Part shown: piece after piece, positions 17,558-26,309 of the stretch | How the letters are laid out: each line of letters starts with the position of its first letter | Numbering within the stretch: the stretch's first letter is position 1 | NCBI GenBank assembly: GCA_012838035.1 | Contig: DUQB01000246.1 | Location: 1-55,911 of the forward strand | DNA length: 55,911 nucleotides | From: Bacillota bacterium | GTDB taxonomy: Bacteria; Bacillota; Limnochordia; DTU080 | Reading direction: 5' to 3' | Made by a program: the position numbers and the translations under genes | The notes under the pieces: generated by a model | Told to the model about the DNA's origin: nothing | Database searches by the model: none | Seen by the model: only the letters and a program-made list of their open reading frames with translations

Positions 17558-19153
17558 ATGATGAAGAAAGCGCTATTTACCTGTCTGATTGCGATACACC
17601 TCTTCTCCTTCATGGCATTTGGCGCAGACTACCTGATCCCCTTTGATCCGGAATGGTCAGGTGCGCAAGTGCGGTATCTGATTGATGAAGGCGCCGACGT
17701 AAATGCCGTCGATGAAGATGGTTGGACGCCTTTGATGCTGGCTCTTTGGCAGAACGCCGATGCAGGCGCGATCCATACTCTTATAGCAGCCGGAGCCGAC
17801 GTACACGCAACGGATTACTGGGGCTGGACGCCCTTGATGGTCGCCGCTCGTTATGAGACTCGTGTCGAGGTGATCAATGCGCTCATCGCTGCCGGTGCTG
17901 ATGTGAATGCAGCCGACGATGACGGATACACACCGTTAATACTGGCGGCAATCGGTAACTCCAACCCGTCTGTTATTGAGGCCCTTGTGAGGGCCGGAGC
18001 CGACCTTGAAGCCAGAGACATTGACGGTTGGACCCCGTTCCAGAATGCCGTTTACGGCAATGATAGTCCGGCGGTTGTAGCGGCTTTGATCGCGCTGGGA
18101 GCGGATATCGACGTGTTGCTGGATGACGGCGGCGACGCATTGATGATCGCTGCCAGGTATAACACGAATCCGGATATTCTAAGACTGATGCTGGCCTTAG
18201 GGTTTGACGTCAATAGGCGAGACCTTGACGATTGGACGCCGCTGATGTTGGCCGCTCGCTTTAACGGCAATCCTGAGATAGCCTCTTTACTTATTAAAGA
18301 AGGAGCCGACGTAAACGCCGCCACTGTCGGCGGAGTAACGCCTCTGATGCTGGCGGCGTTCGGCAATTGGCAGCCGGAAGTAGTCGCCACCTTGCTGCAG
18401 GCGGGTGCGAATGTGCACGCCAAAGACAGTGACGGCTGGACGGCCCTTATGTACGCCTGCTGGGGCAACAGCGACTTTGAGGTAATCGATATCTTGGTTC
18501 AGGCGGGAGCTGATTACCAAGAACTGCTCTCCGACGACAGTTCGGCGTTGATGATAGCGGCTCGCTATAACCCTGAACCGACGGTAATCCGCTATCTTAT
18601 CGATCTCGGGTTGCCTGTGAACGCGCAAGATGACGAAGGTTGGACTCCGTTGGCCCTAGCAGCTCGTTATAACTATAATGAAGAGGTCATTAAGGTATTG
18701 CTGGATGCCGGAGCAAGCATGTACGTCGCCAACAATGAGAACGTACTTCCCTTTGACTTAGCCGCCTTTGGTAACGAAAACCTCGCGGTGTTAAAGGCCT
18801 TTGTCGAAGCTGGTTACGATATCACTATCACCGATGAGGAAGGTTGGGGCCCACTGATGTACGCTGTGTCGGGCAATCCTAACGTAGAGATCGCCGAGTA
18901 CCTCATCCATCTGGGGGCTGATGTAAATGCCAGGGATGTCTACGGCTGGACGCCGCTGATGATCGCTGCCCGAGATACCGTCAACCCCGAGATCATCGCG
19001 CTGCTGTTAGATGCAGGCGCAGACGGTAGGATTAAGTCGAATGACAACCATACCGCTTTTGACTACGCCAACGATAATCCCTACGTACGAGAGTCCGATG
19101 TTTACTGGCGTTTAAACCAGGCTCGCTGGTTGTACACGCCGCCGCAAAGATAA
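17558..19153 (+). CDS. Secreted ankyrin-repeat protein
   Basis: A 531-residue protein with a signal peptide (residues 1-22, FMAFGA) and about 14 ankyrin-like units of 34 residues, each with a core such as GWTPLMLAARYN then a helix ending AGADVNA. Ankyrin stacks bind other proteins; no enzyme domain is attached, and an exported one is less common than a cytoplasmic one. The units show a higher-order pattern: units 4, 8 and 12 and units 5, 9 and 13 are most alike, so a four-unit block was probably duplicated. GAGGT precedes the ATG and a strong terminator follows, so it is probably a single-gene transcript. Its partner is unknown. Confidence 0.9.
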   Translation: MMKKALFTCLIAIHLFSFMAFGADYLIPFDPEWSGAQVRYLIDEGADVNAVDEDGWTPLMLALWQNADAGAIHTLIAAGADVHATDYWGWTPLMVAARYETRVEVINALIAAGADVNAADDDGYTPLILAAIGNSNPSVIEALVRAGADLEARDIDGWTPFQNAVYGNDSPAVVAALIALGADIDVLLDDGGDALMIAARYNTNPDILRLMLALGFDVNRRDLDDWTPLMLAARFNGNPEIASLLIKEGADVNAATVGGVTPLMLAAFGNWQPEVVATLLQAGANVHAKDSDGWTALMYACWGNSDFEVIDILVQAGADYQELLSDDSSALMIAARYNPEPTVIRYLIDLGLPVNAQDDEGWTPLALAARYNYNEEVIKVLLDAGASMYVANNENVLPFDLAAFGNENLAVLKAFVEAGYDITITDEEGWGPLMYAVSGNPNVEIAEYLIHLGADVNARDVYGWTPLMIAARDTVNPEIIALLLDAGADGRIKSNDNHTAFDYANDNPYVRESDVYWRLNQARWLYTPPQR

Positions 19154-19168
19154 GTGAGAGATAAAAGG

Positions 19169-19206
19169 AGGCTGTCCCGGCAGCAAGTTTGGGACAGCCT
19201 TTTTTA
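19169..19206 (+). terminator. Strong intrinsic terminator after ankyrin gene
   Basis: AGGCTGTCCC (19169-19178) pairs perfectly with GGGACAGCCT (19191-19200) and is followed by TTTTT. This is the cleanest rightward intrinsic terminator in the window, 15 bases after the ankyrin stop codon. Confidence 0.93.
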
Positions 19207-19275
19207 TATGCACAACATGTTCCCCTGCAGAATCAAACGCCGCTTGGCGGTAATCCGTCGTCCTATACATAGAAC

Positions 19276-19301
19276 AAGCCGGTCTTTATAAAGACCGGCT
19301 T
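19276..19301 (-). terminator. 26-base perfect palindrome, likely terminator of the leftward binding-protein gene
   Basis: AAGCCGGTCTTTA is followed directly by its exact reverse complement. It lies 25 bases beyond the leftward stop codon at 19327, and reading leftward the second arm runs into TTGTTC. This is convergent with the ankyrin terminator, so the two transcripts are kept apart. Confidence 0.6.
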
Positions 19302-19326
19302 GCCTCATGCTAGGGTGCGACCTTGT

Positions 19327-20556
19327 TTACTTCAGCACCTCAGCCAAGTAGGCATTCACGGTGCGATCCAACGATTCCAACACCGTCAAGGGCGACGCAT
19401 TCCCCGCCCACACCTGTTTCATGGCTTGATCGAACGCTTGCTGTACATATTCATTTTCCACATGATACGGATACCCTACAGCAGCTTCGAGATTATAAAT
19501 CAACCCGGTCAGAATCTCTATGCGATCTTCAGAAATCCGGGCATCACGCCGCATAGGTACCACGCCGCGCTCAGACACAAACGCTTGCGCTTCTCGCGAC
19601 ACCATACAGGTCATATAGCGCCAGGCAGCGTCTTTCTGTTTGGCCATGGCCGGCATGACCCACGGCGTTACGTAGGAAACATCAGACTTCACTTTGCCCA
19701 TAATGCCGGATGCCACGCCTAAGTTGATGCGCTCCTTAGCTTGTAGGTGGCTGACGATACTGCCGGAACCGAAGCGCATGCTGGCCACCTTGCCTTCCAG
19801 AAAGATGCTGGCATTCGGTGCGTTGAGCCTGTCGTTGATCAACCCTAGCTGATACTCCACTCCGTCTCTTACAGGCTGCGTGTTGAACTGGACAAAACCC
19901 TCCGGCGTAAAAATCGCGCCGCCCGCTTGCCGGATGAAGGCCAATACTTGGACAAAGCTGGTGCCGTTGTGGAAACCCCAAATCTCCGGAGTCCCATCAC
20001 CGTCCGTATCCCGCGTGGCTTTCCTGGCAATGTCCCGGACTTGATCCCATGTCACCCAATCGGTGATTGCCGGGGGAGTAATGCCGTGCTGGGCAAAAAT
20101 ATCCTCGTTGTAAGCATAGGTGTAGTTGATCACGTACGCCGGCAAACCGATGGTGATCCCATGAAACTGCGTCGCCGCAATGAGGCTGGGGATCCAGTAG
20201 CGCTGGTCGAGGTTCTTTTCACGCACCCAAGGTTCCAAGTCTTCAACCAAACCGGCGCCAACCAAAGAAGCTACCCGTTCAGGCGGTACCAACAACAAAT
20301 CGGGCACATCGCCTACCGCGGCCATAAGCAATATCTTCTCGCTATAGGTGCCGGAAGGGATATAGAGATACTCTACTTCAATGCCTGTTTGCGCTGAACA
20401 GTACTGTACTTGCGGCTGCCAGCGGTCGGTCCAGCTGGCTGCGCCGGAGAAAGTACCGAGGACGATGCGTTCAGCAGCTATGGCCGGGAATGAACCTGTG
20501 ATCATAACGATACACAGGGCGATGGCCTGCAATCTCATGGTGATACGTCTGTTCAT
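19327..20556 (-). CDS. Extracellular solute-binding protein, family 1 (sugar ABC)
   Basis: A 409-residue exported binding protein. The signal peptide (about 1-27, FPAIAAE) has no lipobox cysteine. The mature sequence carries family-1 traits: VGDVPDLLLVPPERV, DLEPWV, a WDQVRDIARKATRDTDGDG segment and GSGSIVSHL, then YVTPWVMPAMAKQKDAAWRYM near the end. It is only distantly like the other two family-1 proteins here, so they are not recent copies. No permease or ATPase gene is adjacent. GAGGAG lies nine bases ahead of the ATG. The ligand is unknown; the nearby disaggregatase-like gene makes an acidic oligosaccharide conceivable, by context only. Confidence 0.92.
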   Translation of the reverse strand: MNRRITMRLQAIALCIVMITGSFPAIAAERIVLGTFSGAASWTDRWQPQVQYCSAQTGIEVEYLYIPSGTYSEKILLMAAVGDVPDLLLVPPERVASLVGAGLVEDLEPWVREKNLDQRYWIPSLIAATQFHGITIGLPAYVINYTYAYNEDIFAQHGITPPAITDWVTWDQVRDIARKATRDTDGDGTPEIWGFHNGTSFVQVLAFIRQAGGAIFTPEGFVQFNTQPVRDGVEYQLGLINDRLNAPNASIFLEGKVASMRFGSGSIVSHLQAKERINLGVASGIMGKVKSDVSYVTPWVMPAMAKQKDAAWRYMTCMVSREAQAFVSERGVVPMRRDARISEDRIEILTGLIYNLEAAVGYPYHVENEYVQQAFDQAMKQVWAGNASPLTVLESLDRTVNAYLAEVLK

Positions 20557-21148
20557 CTTGCGACACTCCTCTTATTATGGCTGATCCTTCATGACTGTTC
20601 GGCGCAAAAGCCTACACTCAGCGGACTGATATACGACAAAATAATGTGCCCGGCGGTACTGCGTATTTGCCGGCGTACGCCAAAGCGGGCCTGCCTTACA
20701 GTCCAAAGTTCTCTCTGCGTTAGCCCTTTTCCTGCCTAACATGAGAAAAAGCAGTGGAAAACCAAACGGTGGAACAGGAGTTCTTTAGCAGATGAGATGT
20801 GCCGAAAGCCGGCCGCTCTCTCACACAGCGCAGCGCCTCATTATATAACCACTATAGATAGAGTATCCGACTTGATGTATGTACCATGTCGGTTTGTTGA
20901 TTCCGCAATGGCCATATACCAGGCACTTGACATCCTCCCTCGACTGAAGTCATTGGCTTCCTCGTAAACTTCTCGGAAAAAAGCAGGAGCTTCCCGGCAA
21001 ATAGCTAAGCTATATTAATAAATTGCACTGAGCCTCTAGGTGATTGATAACGTGATTTGTAGATTTGTATATGTACGCAAGGACACGAATAATAGCAGAG
21101 CGCATGGGATATGCACATGCCGCATACTGGAGATAGGAGGCGTTTGCC
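20557..21148. other. 592-base intergenic region
   Basis: The gap separates the leftward binding-protein gene from the rightward disaggregatase-like gene. It holds the IS200/IS605-like end scar at 20926-20964 and a weak promoter-like pair upstream of the rightward gene (TTGATA at 21044-21049, TATATG at 21068-21073, 18-base spacing). I see no credible coding frame in the rest. Confidence 0.6.
20926..20964. mobile_element. Scar resembling an IS200/IS605-family terminal end
   Basis: The stretch begins CTTGACATCCTCCC, continues with the small palindrome GACTGAAGTC and closes with GGCTTCCTCG. This layout (TTGACATCCTCC followed by a short imperfect hairpin around GACTGAAGTC) is the one I know from the ends of IS200/IS605 elements next to tnpB and of their non-coding derivatives in many bacteria. 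No tnpA or tnpB remnant is visible on either side, so this is a solo end, a MITE-like derivative or a coincidence. Confidence 0.45.
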
Positions 21149-22603
21149 ATGACGAAGTTGCTTCTACATGTCTTGTTACTTGCCGTTATTTGTTCTGCGC
21201 TACCTGTCGTATCAACTGCAGCAGAGAAAACCATATTGTATGTGGCCGGCGACGGCACGGGAGACTTCAACTGCGACGGAAGCGACGATCAGGTAGAGAT
21301 AAATGCCGCCTTGGACCAAGCGGCTGCCGACCCCCTTATAACCACCGTATATCTTAAGGGGCCGTTTACGTACAACATCAGCGATACCGTGTTTATCAGC
21401 AGCGATACCATTCTCACCGGCGATTACACCGCTGTTCTGAAGTTAGCCGACAGAGTAAACTGGACTGCCGAACAGGCGATGATCAGCAATAAAAACTTTA
21501 GAGGTTTCGGCGATAAAAACATCGAGATCCATGGTTTTGAGTTGAACGGCAACAGAGAAGGTAACCCGCAGATCTCCAGCGGCAAGGGTTATCACCAGTT
21601 GATCTATATGAAACTGGCCTTCAACGTCAGCATCCACGACATGTACATGCACAACAACCATGGTGACGGCTTGAAGTACCACACCGGCGACAATCTGCAG
21701 TTTTTTAACAACACGATCGACCGGCTCGGTCATGATGGACTCTACGCCTTAAGATCCACCAACATTGAAGCCTATAATAATCGCATCACTTGTCGCACCA
21801 ACAGCGCTTTGCGTGCCTACAATTCCAACCATGTGTCGTTCCACGACAACATCATCGACTCCCGCGGCGAAGGCGGAGCAGGCATAGAGATTCAAAAAGA
21901 GGGCCTGTCGTTCATGGACCATATAGAGATCTATAACAATACCATATATAACACGAATTATGCAGGCATCTGGGTATTCGGCTCCGGCGCCTATGATAAA
22001 AGCCAAACGGTGAACCTGCACATCCACCACAATACAATCTACGACACCGGACTGAATCGCAGCGGCCATTGGGTGGGCGGCGTGGTGCTGAATGGTTTTC
22101 ACAATGCGCTGATAGAACACAATGTGTTCGACGGCGTATATGGTTCAGCCGTCGCCGTCAAAACCGTCTATTCCCAACCGGCGCCGGTAGCGGATTATGT
22201 CCTTTACGCGCGCAACAACATTATAGTCAATACGCGACCACATGCCGCAGGCGGCGCCGGTATCGCCTTCTATAACGGCCACCCAGAGCACTACGCCATG
22301 GTGACGCAGAATAACCTGCTCTATAACAATCCCGGTGGTAACTACTACAACACTTCGTCTACCGATGACATTGTCGGTGATCCTCTATTTGCCGATGCGA
22401 AAAACCGCGACTACCACTTAAAATCACGCGGAGGGCGCTGGACCGGTTCGGAATGGGTAATCGACTCAGACCACTCCCCGGGAATTGACGCAGGATATCA
22501 CGCATCTCCTTTTGAACTAGAGCCCGAACCCAACGGAGGTCGTGTAAACATAGGTTTATACGGGAATACCCCCTATGCCTCGAAATCGGCTCCTGTGCAA
22601 TAA
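21149..22603 (+). CDS. Secreted disaggregatase-like beta-helix protein
   Basis: A 484-residue exported protein (signal peptide about 1-25, VVSTAAE). From residue 29 it follows the pattern of Methanosarcina disaggregatase and its relatives: VAGDGTGDFNCDGSDDQVEI, then VYLKGPFTYNISDTVFI, KNIEIHGFELNGNREGN, HDMYMHNNHGDGLKY, LGHDGLYAL, NNRITCRTNSALR, HHNTIYDTG, and the tail DYHLKSRGGRW to INIGLYGNT-like NIGLYGNTPYASKS. Repeated Asn-rich turns indicate a right-handed parallel beta-helix as in polysaccharide lyases. In methanogens the enzyme breaks the methanochondroitin matrix that holds cells together. AGGAGG lies eight bases before the ATG. The substrate here is inferred from family only. Confidence 0.85.
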   Translation: MTKLLLHVLLLAVICSALPVVSTAAEKTILYVAGDGTGDFNCDGSDDQVEINAALDQAAADPLITTVYLKGPFTYNISDTVFISSDTILTGDYTAVLKLADRVNWTAEQAMISNKNFRGFGDKNIEIHGFELNGNREGNPQISSGKGYHQLIYMKLAFNVSIHDMYMHNNHGDGLKYHTGDNLQFFNNTIDRLGHDGLYALRSTNIEAYNNRITCRTNSALRAYNSNHVSFHDNIIDSRGEGGAGIEIQKEGLSFMDHIEIYNNTIYNTNYAGIWVFGSGAYDKSQTVNLHIHHNTIYDTGLNRSGHWVGGVVLNGFHNALIEHNVFDGVYGSAVAVKTVYSQPAPVADYVLYARNNIIVNTRPHAAGGAGIAFYNGHPEHYAMVTQNNLLYNNPGGNYYNTSSTDDIVGDPLFADAKNRDYHLKSRGGRWTGSEWVIDSDHSPGIDAGYHASPFELEPEPNGGRVNIGLYGNTPYASKSAPVQ

Positions 22604-22686
22604 AAAGTTTATGGTTACCGTAGCACTAGATGTTCACTACAGACCTAGGGTCTTGATCCGACTGATTGTAACGCAAGTAAGTAAAC

Positions 22687-22728
22687 ACCCTGGGCAGCAT
22701 GCAAGCGTTGTGACTTGCGCTACCCAGG
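22687..22728. terminator. Imperfect hairpin between convergent genes
   Basis: ACCCTGGG near 22687 and CCCAGGGT ending near 22728 pair as the outer stem, with GCAAG and CTTGC as an inner stem. It lies between the disaggregatase-like gene and the convergent DUF4434-type gene. Because the arms work in either direction it could serve both transcripts, though T-runs are poor. Confidence 0.5.
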
Positions 22729-22757
22729 GTGACGTCTACGAACCTGCCTTCTCTACT

Positions 22758-24359
22758 TTACTCCGTTGGGTCATAAGAACCTTGCAGCATTTCCAGATAG
22801 GCATCGTATAGTATTTGGCGAAGGAGTCCTCGGGTCGGGCTCATATAATGGTTATAATCAAAGATCAAGGTCTTCTCAACCCAAGGCCCGACAGCCAACA
22901 ACTGTTGCCTTACGCGCTCAGCAGGCGCCGGCTGGTAATCCTTGGTAAACACTTCCACATCAGCCCATAAAACGGCCCCGGCCCTTTTTGCAGCCCTGAC
23001 AAATGCCGCATAATACTCCGGATTAACTTGCGCCGTACTCTTCCCCTGTCCCACGCTGTCTTGTACCGCCAGAATATCGATGCCGGTGGTGGAGAGAACA
23101 TCCGCCCACCTGTTTTCCAGCCAACGCGGTGAAGTGGTCGAAGAGAAACTAGGAGCGATCATCATGGGCTTTTCGGGAGTTAGAGTCGAGGCAAAGCGCC
23201 GCAGTTCGCCATAGTACCACTTGGTGGTCTCCAGCCGGGTGGAAACCAAGTCTTTCTCGTCGACTTCATCCCAAATGTACCAACCTGCAAATGCCGGATG
23301 ATCCGCGTAGGCTTCCGCGATGAGTTCCATATCTTGTTTAGCACGTGCCAAAGCTTCCGCCAAAGCGCTGCGCGACATTGAGGTCCACTGGTATCCTCCA
23401 CCGGTACGGTTGGTGTGAATGAAAACTTGCATGCCATACTCGGTTGCTTTGGTAAATATGGTATTGAGCAATGGCAGCAGCGGACCCGTATCCAGAATAT
23501 AGGGACGGAAGACAAGGGTGTCGATGCCTATTTCATGCATAGCGCGAAACTCCAGATCCCACATGGCCGGGCTCCACAGGAGTTCTCGCGCTTCGAGAAT
23601 CGTCAGCCATGTCCCGGTAATCCGACCGGTAGGCAAAAGCTGCGCCTCCGGCGACCACAGTTCCGCCGGCTCCGCCACCTCTTCGGGTACGGTCATCGGC
23701 GTAGGTGTTTGCGGCGCGCTGATGGTAAACTCGGTGATACTCATATCAACACTATCTGCGCGCAACCTAATCATACCTTCCGGGTAGCGATTTTGGCTGT
23801 CCGCAATGGCATACCGCGGTCCGTCATCCAGTGAGAAGGTAATTTGATTTCCTCTTACGCTGATGTGCAATTTATGCACGGCATCGGGATTGGGAAGGAC
23901 GGATCTACTATATGAAGCCAAGGTCGTATAGTCTTCCCAATAACCATGGCGTCGTTGTAGTACGGTATTGTAATTGTTGATACGAAAGTAGTAGGACTCG
24001 GTCGGATACAATTCATGATAGACGATACTAAAGTAACCATAAGTACCATACGCTCTGACGCGGAACCGCACCGTCAGATCGAAGTCGGTGAAAACCAGTG
24101 GAATGCCGATTCGATGGGCGCCTTGGCTGCCGGAGCTGCTCAATTCACCGTTGGCTAACTTCCAATCTCCTTCAAGCCTATAGGCCGAACGTAACTCATC
24201 AAGGGAACTGGTGAACGACTCGCTGAGCTGCCATGTGTGATCTTCAGCGGCTGCTGTTACTGTGAGCAAAGCAATACCTCCAAATAAAAGCGTCAAGTAA
24301 ACGAACAGTGTGCTGCAGATCCCTAAGCGACGGGCAAGCCGTATCACGCTGGTATGCAA
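22758..24359 (-). CDS. Secreted DUF4434-type putative glycoside hydrolase
   Basis: A 533-residue exported protein. A signal peptide (about 1-38, ending TAAAE) leads to a jelly-roll domain of the LamG/DUF1080 type (about 45-215, with DLTVRFRVRAYGTYGYFSIV and INNYNTVLQRR). The C-terminal part (about 240-525) looks like the TIM-barrel DUF4434 family, with GIDTLVFRPYI, YADHPAFAGWYIWDEVDE carrying paired acids, and WADVEVFTKDY. The barrel suggests sugar hydrolysis but activity is unproven for most of the family. The start is TTG with GGAGG nine bases upstream. It faces the disaggregatase-like gene, suggesting a shared exopolysaccharide target (inference). Confidence 0.8.
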   Translation of the reverse strand: MHTSVIRLARRLGICSTLFVYLTLLFGGIALLTVTAAAEDHTWQLSESFTSSLDELRSAYRLEGDWKLANGELSSSGSQGAHRIGIPLVFTDFDLTVRFRVRAYGTYGYFSIVYHELYPTESYYFRINNYNTVLQRRHGYWEDYTTLASYSRSVLPNPDAVHKLHISVRGNQITFSLDDGPRYAIADSQNRYPEGMIRLRADSVDMSITEFTISAPQTPTPMTVPEEVAEPAELWSPEAQLLPTGRITGTWLTILEARELLWSPAMWDLEFRAMHEIGIDTLVFRPYILDTGPLLPLLNTIFTKATEYGMQVFIHTNRTGGGYQWTSMSRSALAEALARAKQDMELIAEAYADHPAFAGWYIWDEVDEKDLVSTRLETTKWYYGELRRFASTLTPEKPMMIAPSFSSTTSPRWLENRWADVLSTTGIDILAVQDSVGQGKSTAQVNPEYYAAFVRAAKRAGAVLWADVEVFTKDYQPAPAERVRQQLLAVGPWVEKTLIFDYNHYMSPTRGLLRQILYDAYLEMLQGSYDPTE

Positions 24360-24518
24360 TTCTCAACACCTCCATAATCACGTTGTATATCCATTCTATG
24401 TTACAATGAAACGCGAAGGTAGCATTCATCCAATTACTGTTCAGTTAAAATTACAAACATGGGAAGGAGGGAAGCCGAACCTTGCTGGAGCTACCTCAGC
24501 AAGAAGCGGCATCCGTAA

Positions 24519-25565
24519 ATGGCAATACAACCGATAAAACTCGGTATTGCCGGCCTTGGGCGGGCCGGTTGGGGAATGCATTGTAAAGAGCTCAAAGGCA
24601 AGGAGCAGATGTTTCAAATCGTAGCTGTTTGTGACATTGATGAAACACGGCGCAACAATGTAGCCGGTGAGTATCAGTGTCGGGCTTATGAAAACATTGC
24701 CGAGCTCATTGCGGATCCCCAGGTTGAAGTAGTAGACATCGCCACCCGTTCCGTCGATCACTTCGCCCATGCCAAAATGGCTCTTGAGGCAGGCAAGACG
24801 GTATTCTTAGAGAAGCCTATGTGCCTTACTTATGCAGAGGCTGTCGAGCTGCAGAAAATAGCCGCCCAGTCGGCCGGTGAGCTTTACATTCGGCACAATA
24901 GACGCTTTGAACCAGGCTTTCAACATATTCGGGAGATCATCGCCTCCGGCATACTTGGTGATGTGTTCGAAATCAAGTTGCGTCGGGTAAGTTATTCCCG
25001 CCGTGACGACTGGCAAACGATCAAGAAGTATGGCGGCGGCCAGCTCCTCAACTGGGGGCCGCACATCATTGATCATGCGCTGCGCTTCTTGGAGTCGCCA
25101 GTTGCTGAACTATGGAGCGATCTAAAGCGCACTGCCGCGGTAGGCGACGCCGAGGATCACCTCAAGATCATCCTGAAGGGAGAAAACGGTCGCGTCGTCG
25201 ATATCATCATCAGCGGCGGAGCGGCCATCAAGGAGCCGGAGTACCTCATCTACGGGACACGCGGCGCTCTTTCCAGTACCGGCAATACCATTCAGCTCAA
25301 GTATCTTGATCCTCAACAGAAGCTCGCTCCTCGCACCGCCGACCCGGGAACCCCCGAGTACGGTAGCTTTGGTACGCCGGACGCATTGAAATGGATCGAA
25401 GAAACCATCCCTGTGGCTCCGAAAGCGCCCGCCGGGATGACGCACATTTGGGACGAACTATACTACGCCGTTCGAGAGGGCAAACCCTTCCCCATTTCGC
25501 TGGATGAGGCAGTCCAAGTAATGTGGGTTGTTTCGGAGACCAAGAAGGGTACCCGGTTTGCATAG
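24519..25565 (+). CDS. Gfo/Idh/MocA-family oxidoreductase
   Basis: A 348-residue NAD(P)-dependent sugar or inositol dehydrogenase of the cytoplasm. The Rossmann motif GIAGLGRAGWGMH is at 8-20, followed by AVCDIDE, then the family's FLEKPMC with the catalytic Lys (about residue 97) and the C-terminal domain motif GGGQLLNWGPHIIDHALRF. The ribosome site just before the ATG is weak; a good GGAAGGAGGG stands about 50 bases upstream, and an in-frame TAA directly precedes the ATG, so no longer start is possible. A terminator follows. It could oxidise a sugar released by the secreted enzymes next door, but the substrate cannot be read. Confidence 0.92.
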   Translation: MAIQPIKLGIAGLGRAGWGMHCKELKGKEQMFQIVAVCDIDETRRNNVAGEYQCRAYENIAELIADPQVEVVDIATRSVDHFAHAKMALEAGKTVFLEKPMCLTYAEAVELQKIAAQSAGELYIRHNRRFEPGFQHIREIIASGILGDVFEIKLRRVSYSRRDDWQTIKKYGGGQLLNWGPHIIDHALRFLESPVAELWSDLKRTAAVGDAEDHLKIILKGENGRVVDIIISGGAAIKEPEYLIYGTRGALSSTGNTIQLKYLDPQQKLAPRTADPGTPEYGSFGTPDALKWIEETIPVAPKAPAGMTHIWDELYYAVREGKPFPISLDEAVQVMWVVSETKKGTRFA

Positions 25566-25635
25566 GAGCCCGGAGTTTCTTAACCACAGGACGGCTGACC
25601 GTCACTATAGGTAAACGGGATGTCATCTCCATAGC

Positions 25636-25674
25636 GGCGAGGCATGTATCACAAGTGTCTCGCCCTATATTTTT
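25636..25674 (+). terminator. Intrinsic terminator after the dehydrogenase gene
   Basis: GGCGAGGC (25636-25643) pairs with GTCTCGCC (25657-25664, one G-T pair), followed by a T-rich run CTATATTTTTG. The T-run overlaps the last codons of the convergent kinase-like gene, which ends at 25665. Confidence 0.82.
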
Positions 25675-26309
25675 GTCAGCGGCTCGCCATTTTGCGGTAT
25701 GGAACAGGTGGGCTGCGTCCTAACACTCTGACGCAACGTCTGCATGAACAACTTTACCTCCTGCGATGATGTCAAACGGATAAAACGAATATGGCGCCAT
25801 TGCGGCTGCATCATATACGAGAGCATAGCTCGATTTTTCGGCCGATACTGCGTCACGATCCAATACAGCAGCGATTCCTTTTTCTTCCACATCATCAACT
25901 GTGGCCAGAATTTCTCGTAGTTTGTCCCCCAGAGCAGTTCTTTAGACCGCCATCGTTGCCAAGAACGTTTCAGAACCCGCCCCACAAGCTGCCATAAAGG
26001 CAGATCAATCCAGATGACCGTATCCAGACGCTCCCAAAACGAATCCTGCGAGTATTTGGCATAGGATCCGGCAACAATCCAGGCTTCTCCTGCAGTAGCC
26101 TGTCGCAATCGCCGTTTGAACTCCGTAGGGTTTGTTGCTGCTACGCTCACCCAATTGGGCTCCCAGTTGAGCGCATCCAAATCGATACAAGTGACACCGA
26201 AAAGCTCTGCCAGCTCTGTGGCCAGAGTGCTTTTTCCAGCACAGCTGTTTCCCATAACCTGTATGCGTTTACCTATGGACACGACGCTCAAGAGCACATT
26301 CTCCTTCAT
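25665..26309 (-). CDS. P-loop kinase-like ATPase (adenylate kinase/FlaR-like)
   Basis: A 214-residue protein with a clear Walker A motif, GNSCAGKST (20-28), followed by LATELAELFG and CIDLDALNW, the pattern of small cytoplasmic proteins annotated as adenylate-kinase-like or DNA topology modulation proteins. A later VIWIDLPLW is the usual Walker-B-like strand, and RVLKRSW with further Arg residues may form the lid. The true substrate of this family is not established. The ATG overlaps the stop of the upstream gene as ATGA (26306-26309), so translation is coupled. Confidence 0.82.
   Translation of the reverse strand: MKENVLLSVVSIGKRIQVMGNSCAGKSTLATELAELFGVTCIDLDALNWEPNWVSVAATNPTEFKRRLRQATAGEAWIVAGSYAKYSQDSFWERLDTVIWIDLPLWQLVGRVLKRSWQRWRSKELLWGTNYEKFWPQLMMWKKKESLLYWIVTQYRPKNRAMLSYMMQPQWRHIRFIRLTSSQEVKLFMQTLRQSVRTQPTCSIPQNGEPLTKI

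Noticed and set aside
24460-24518. Small upstream frame before the dehydrogenase gene
   Set aside because: ATG at 24460 gives 19 codons ending at a TAA directly before the gene's ATG, but the good purine site overlaps its own start, so it is not a proper translation unit.
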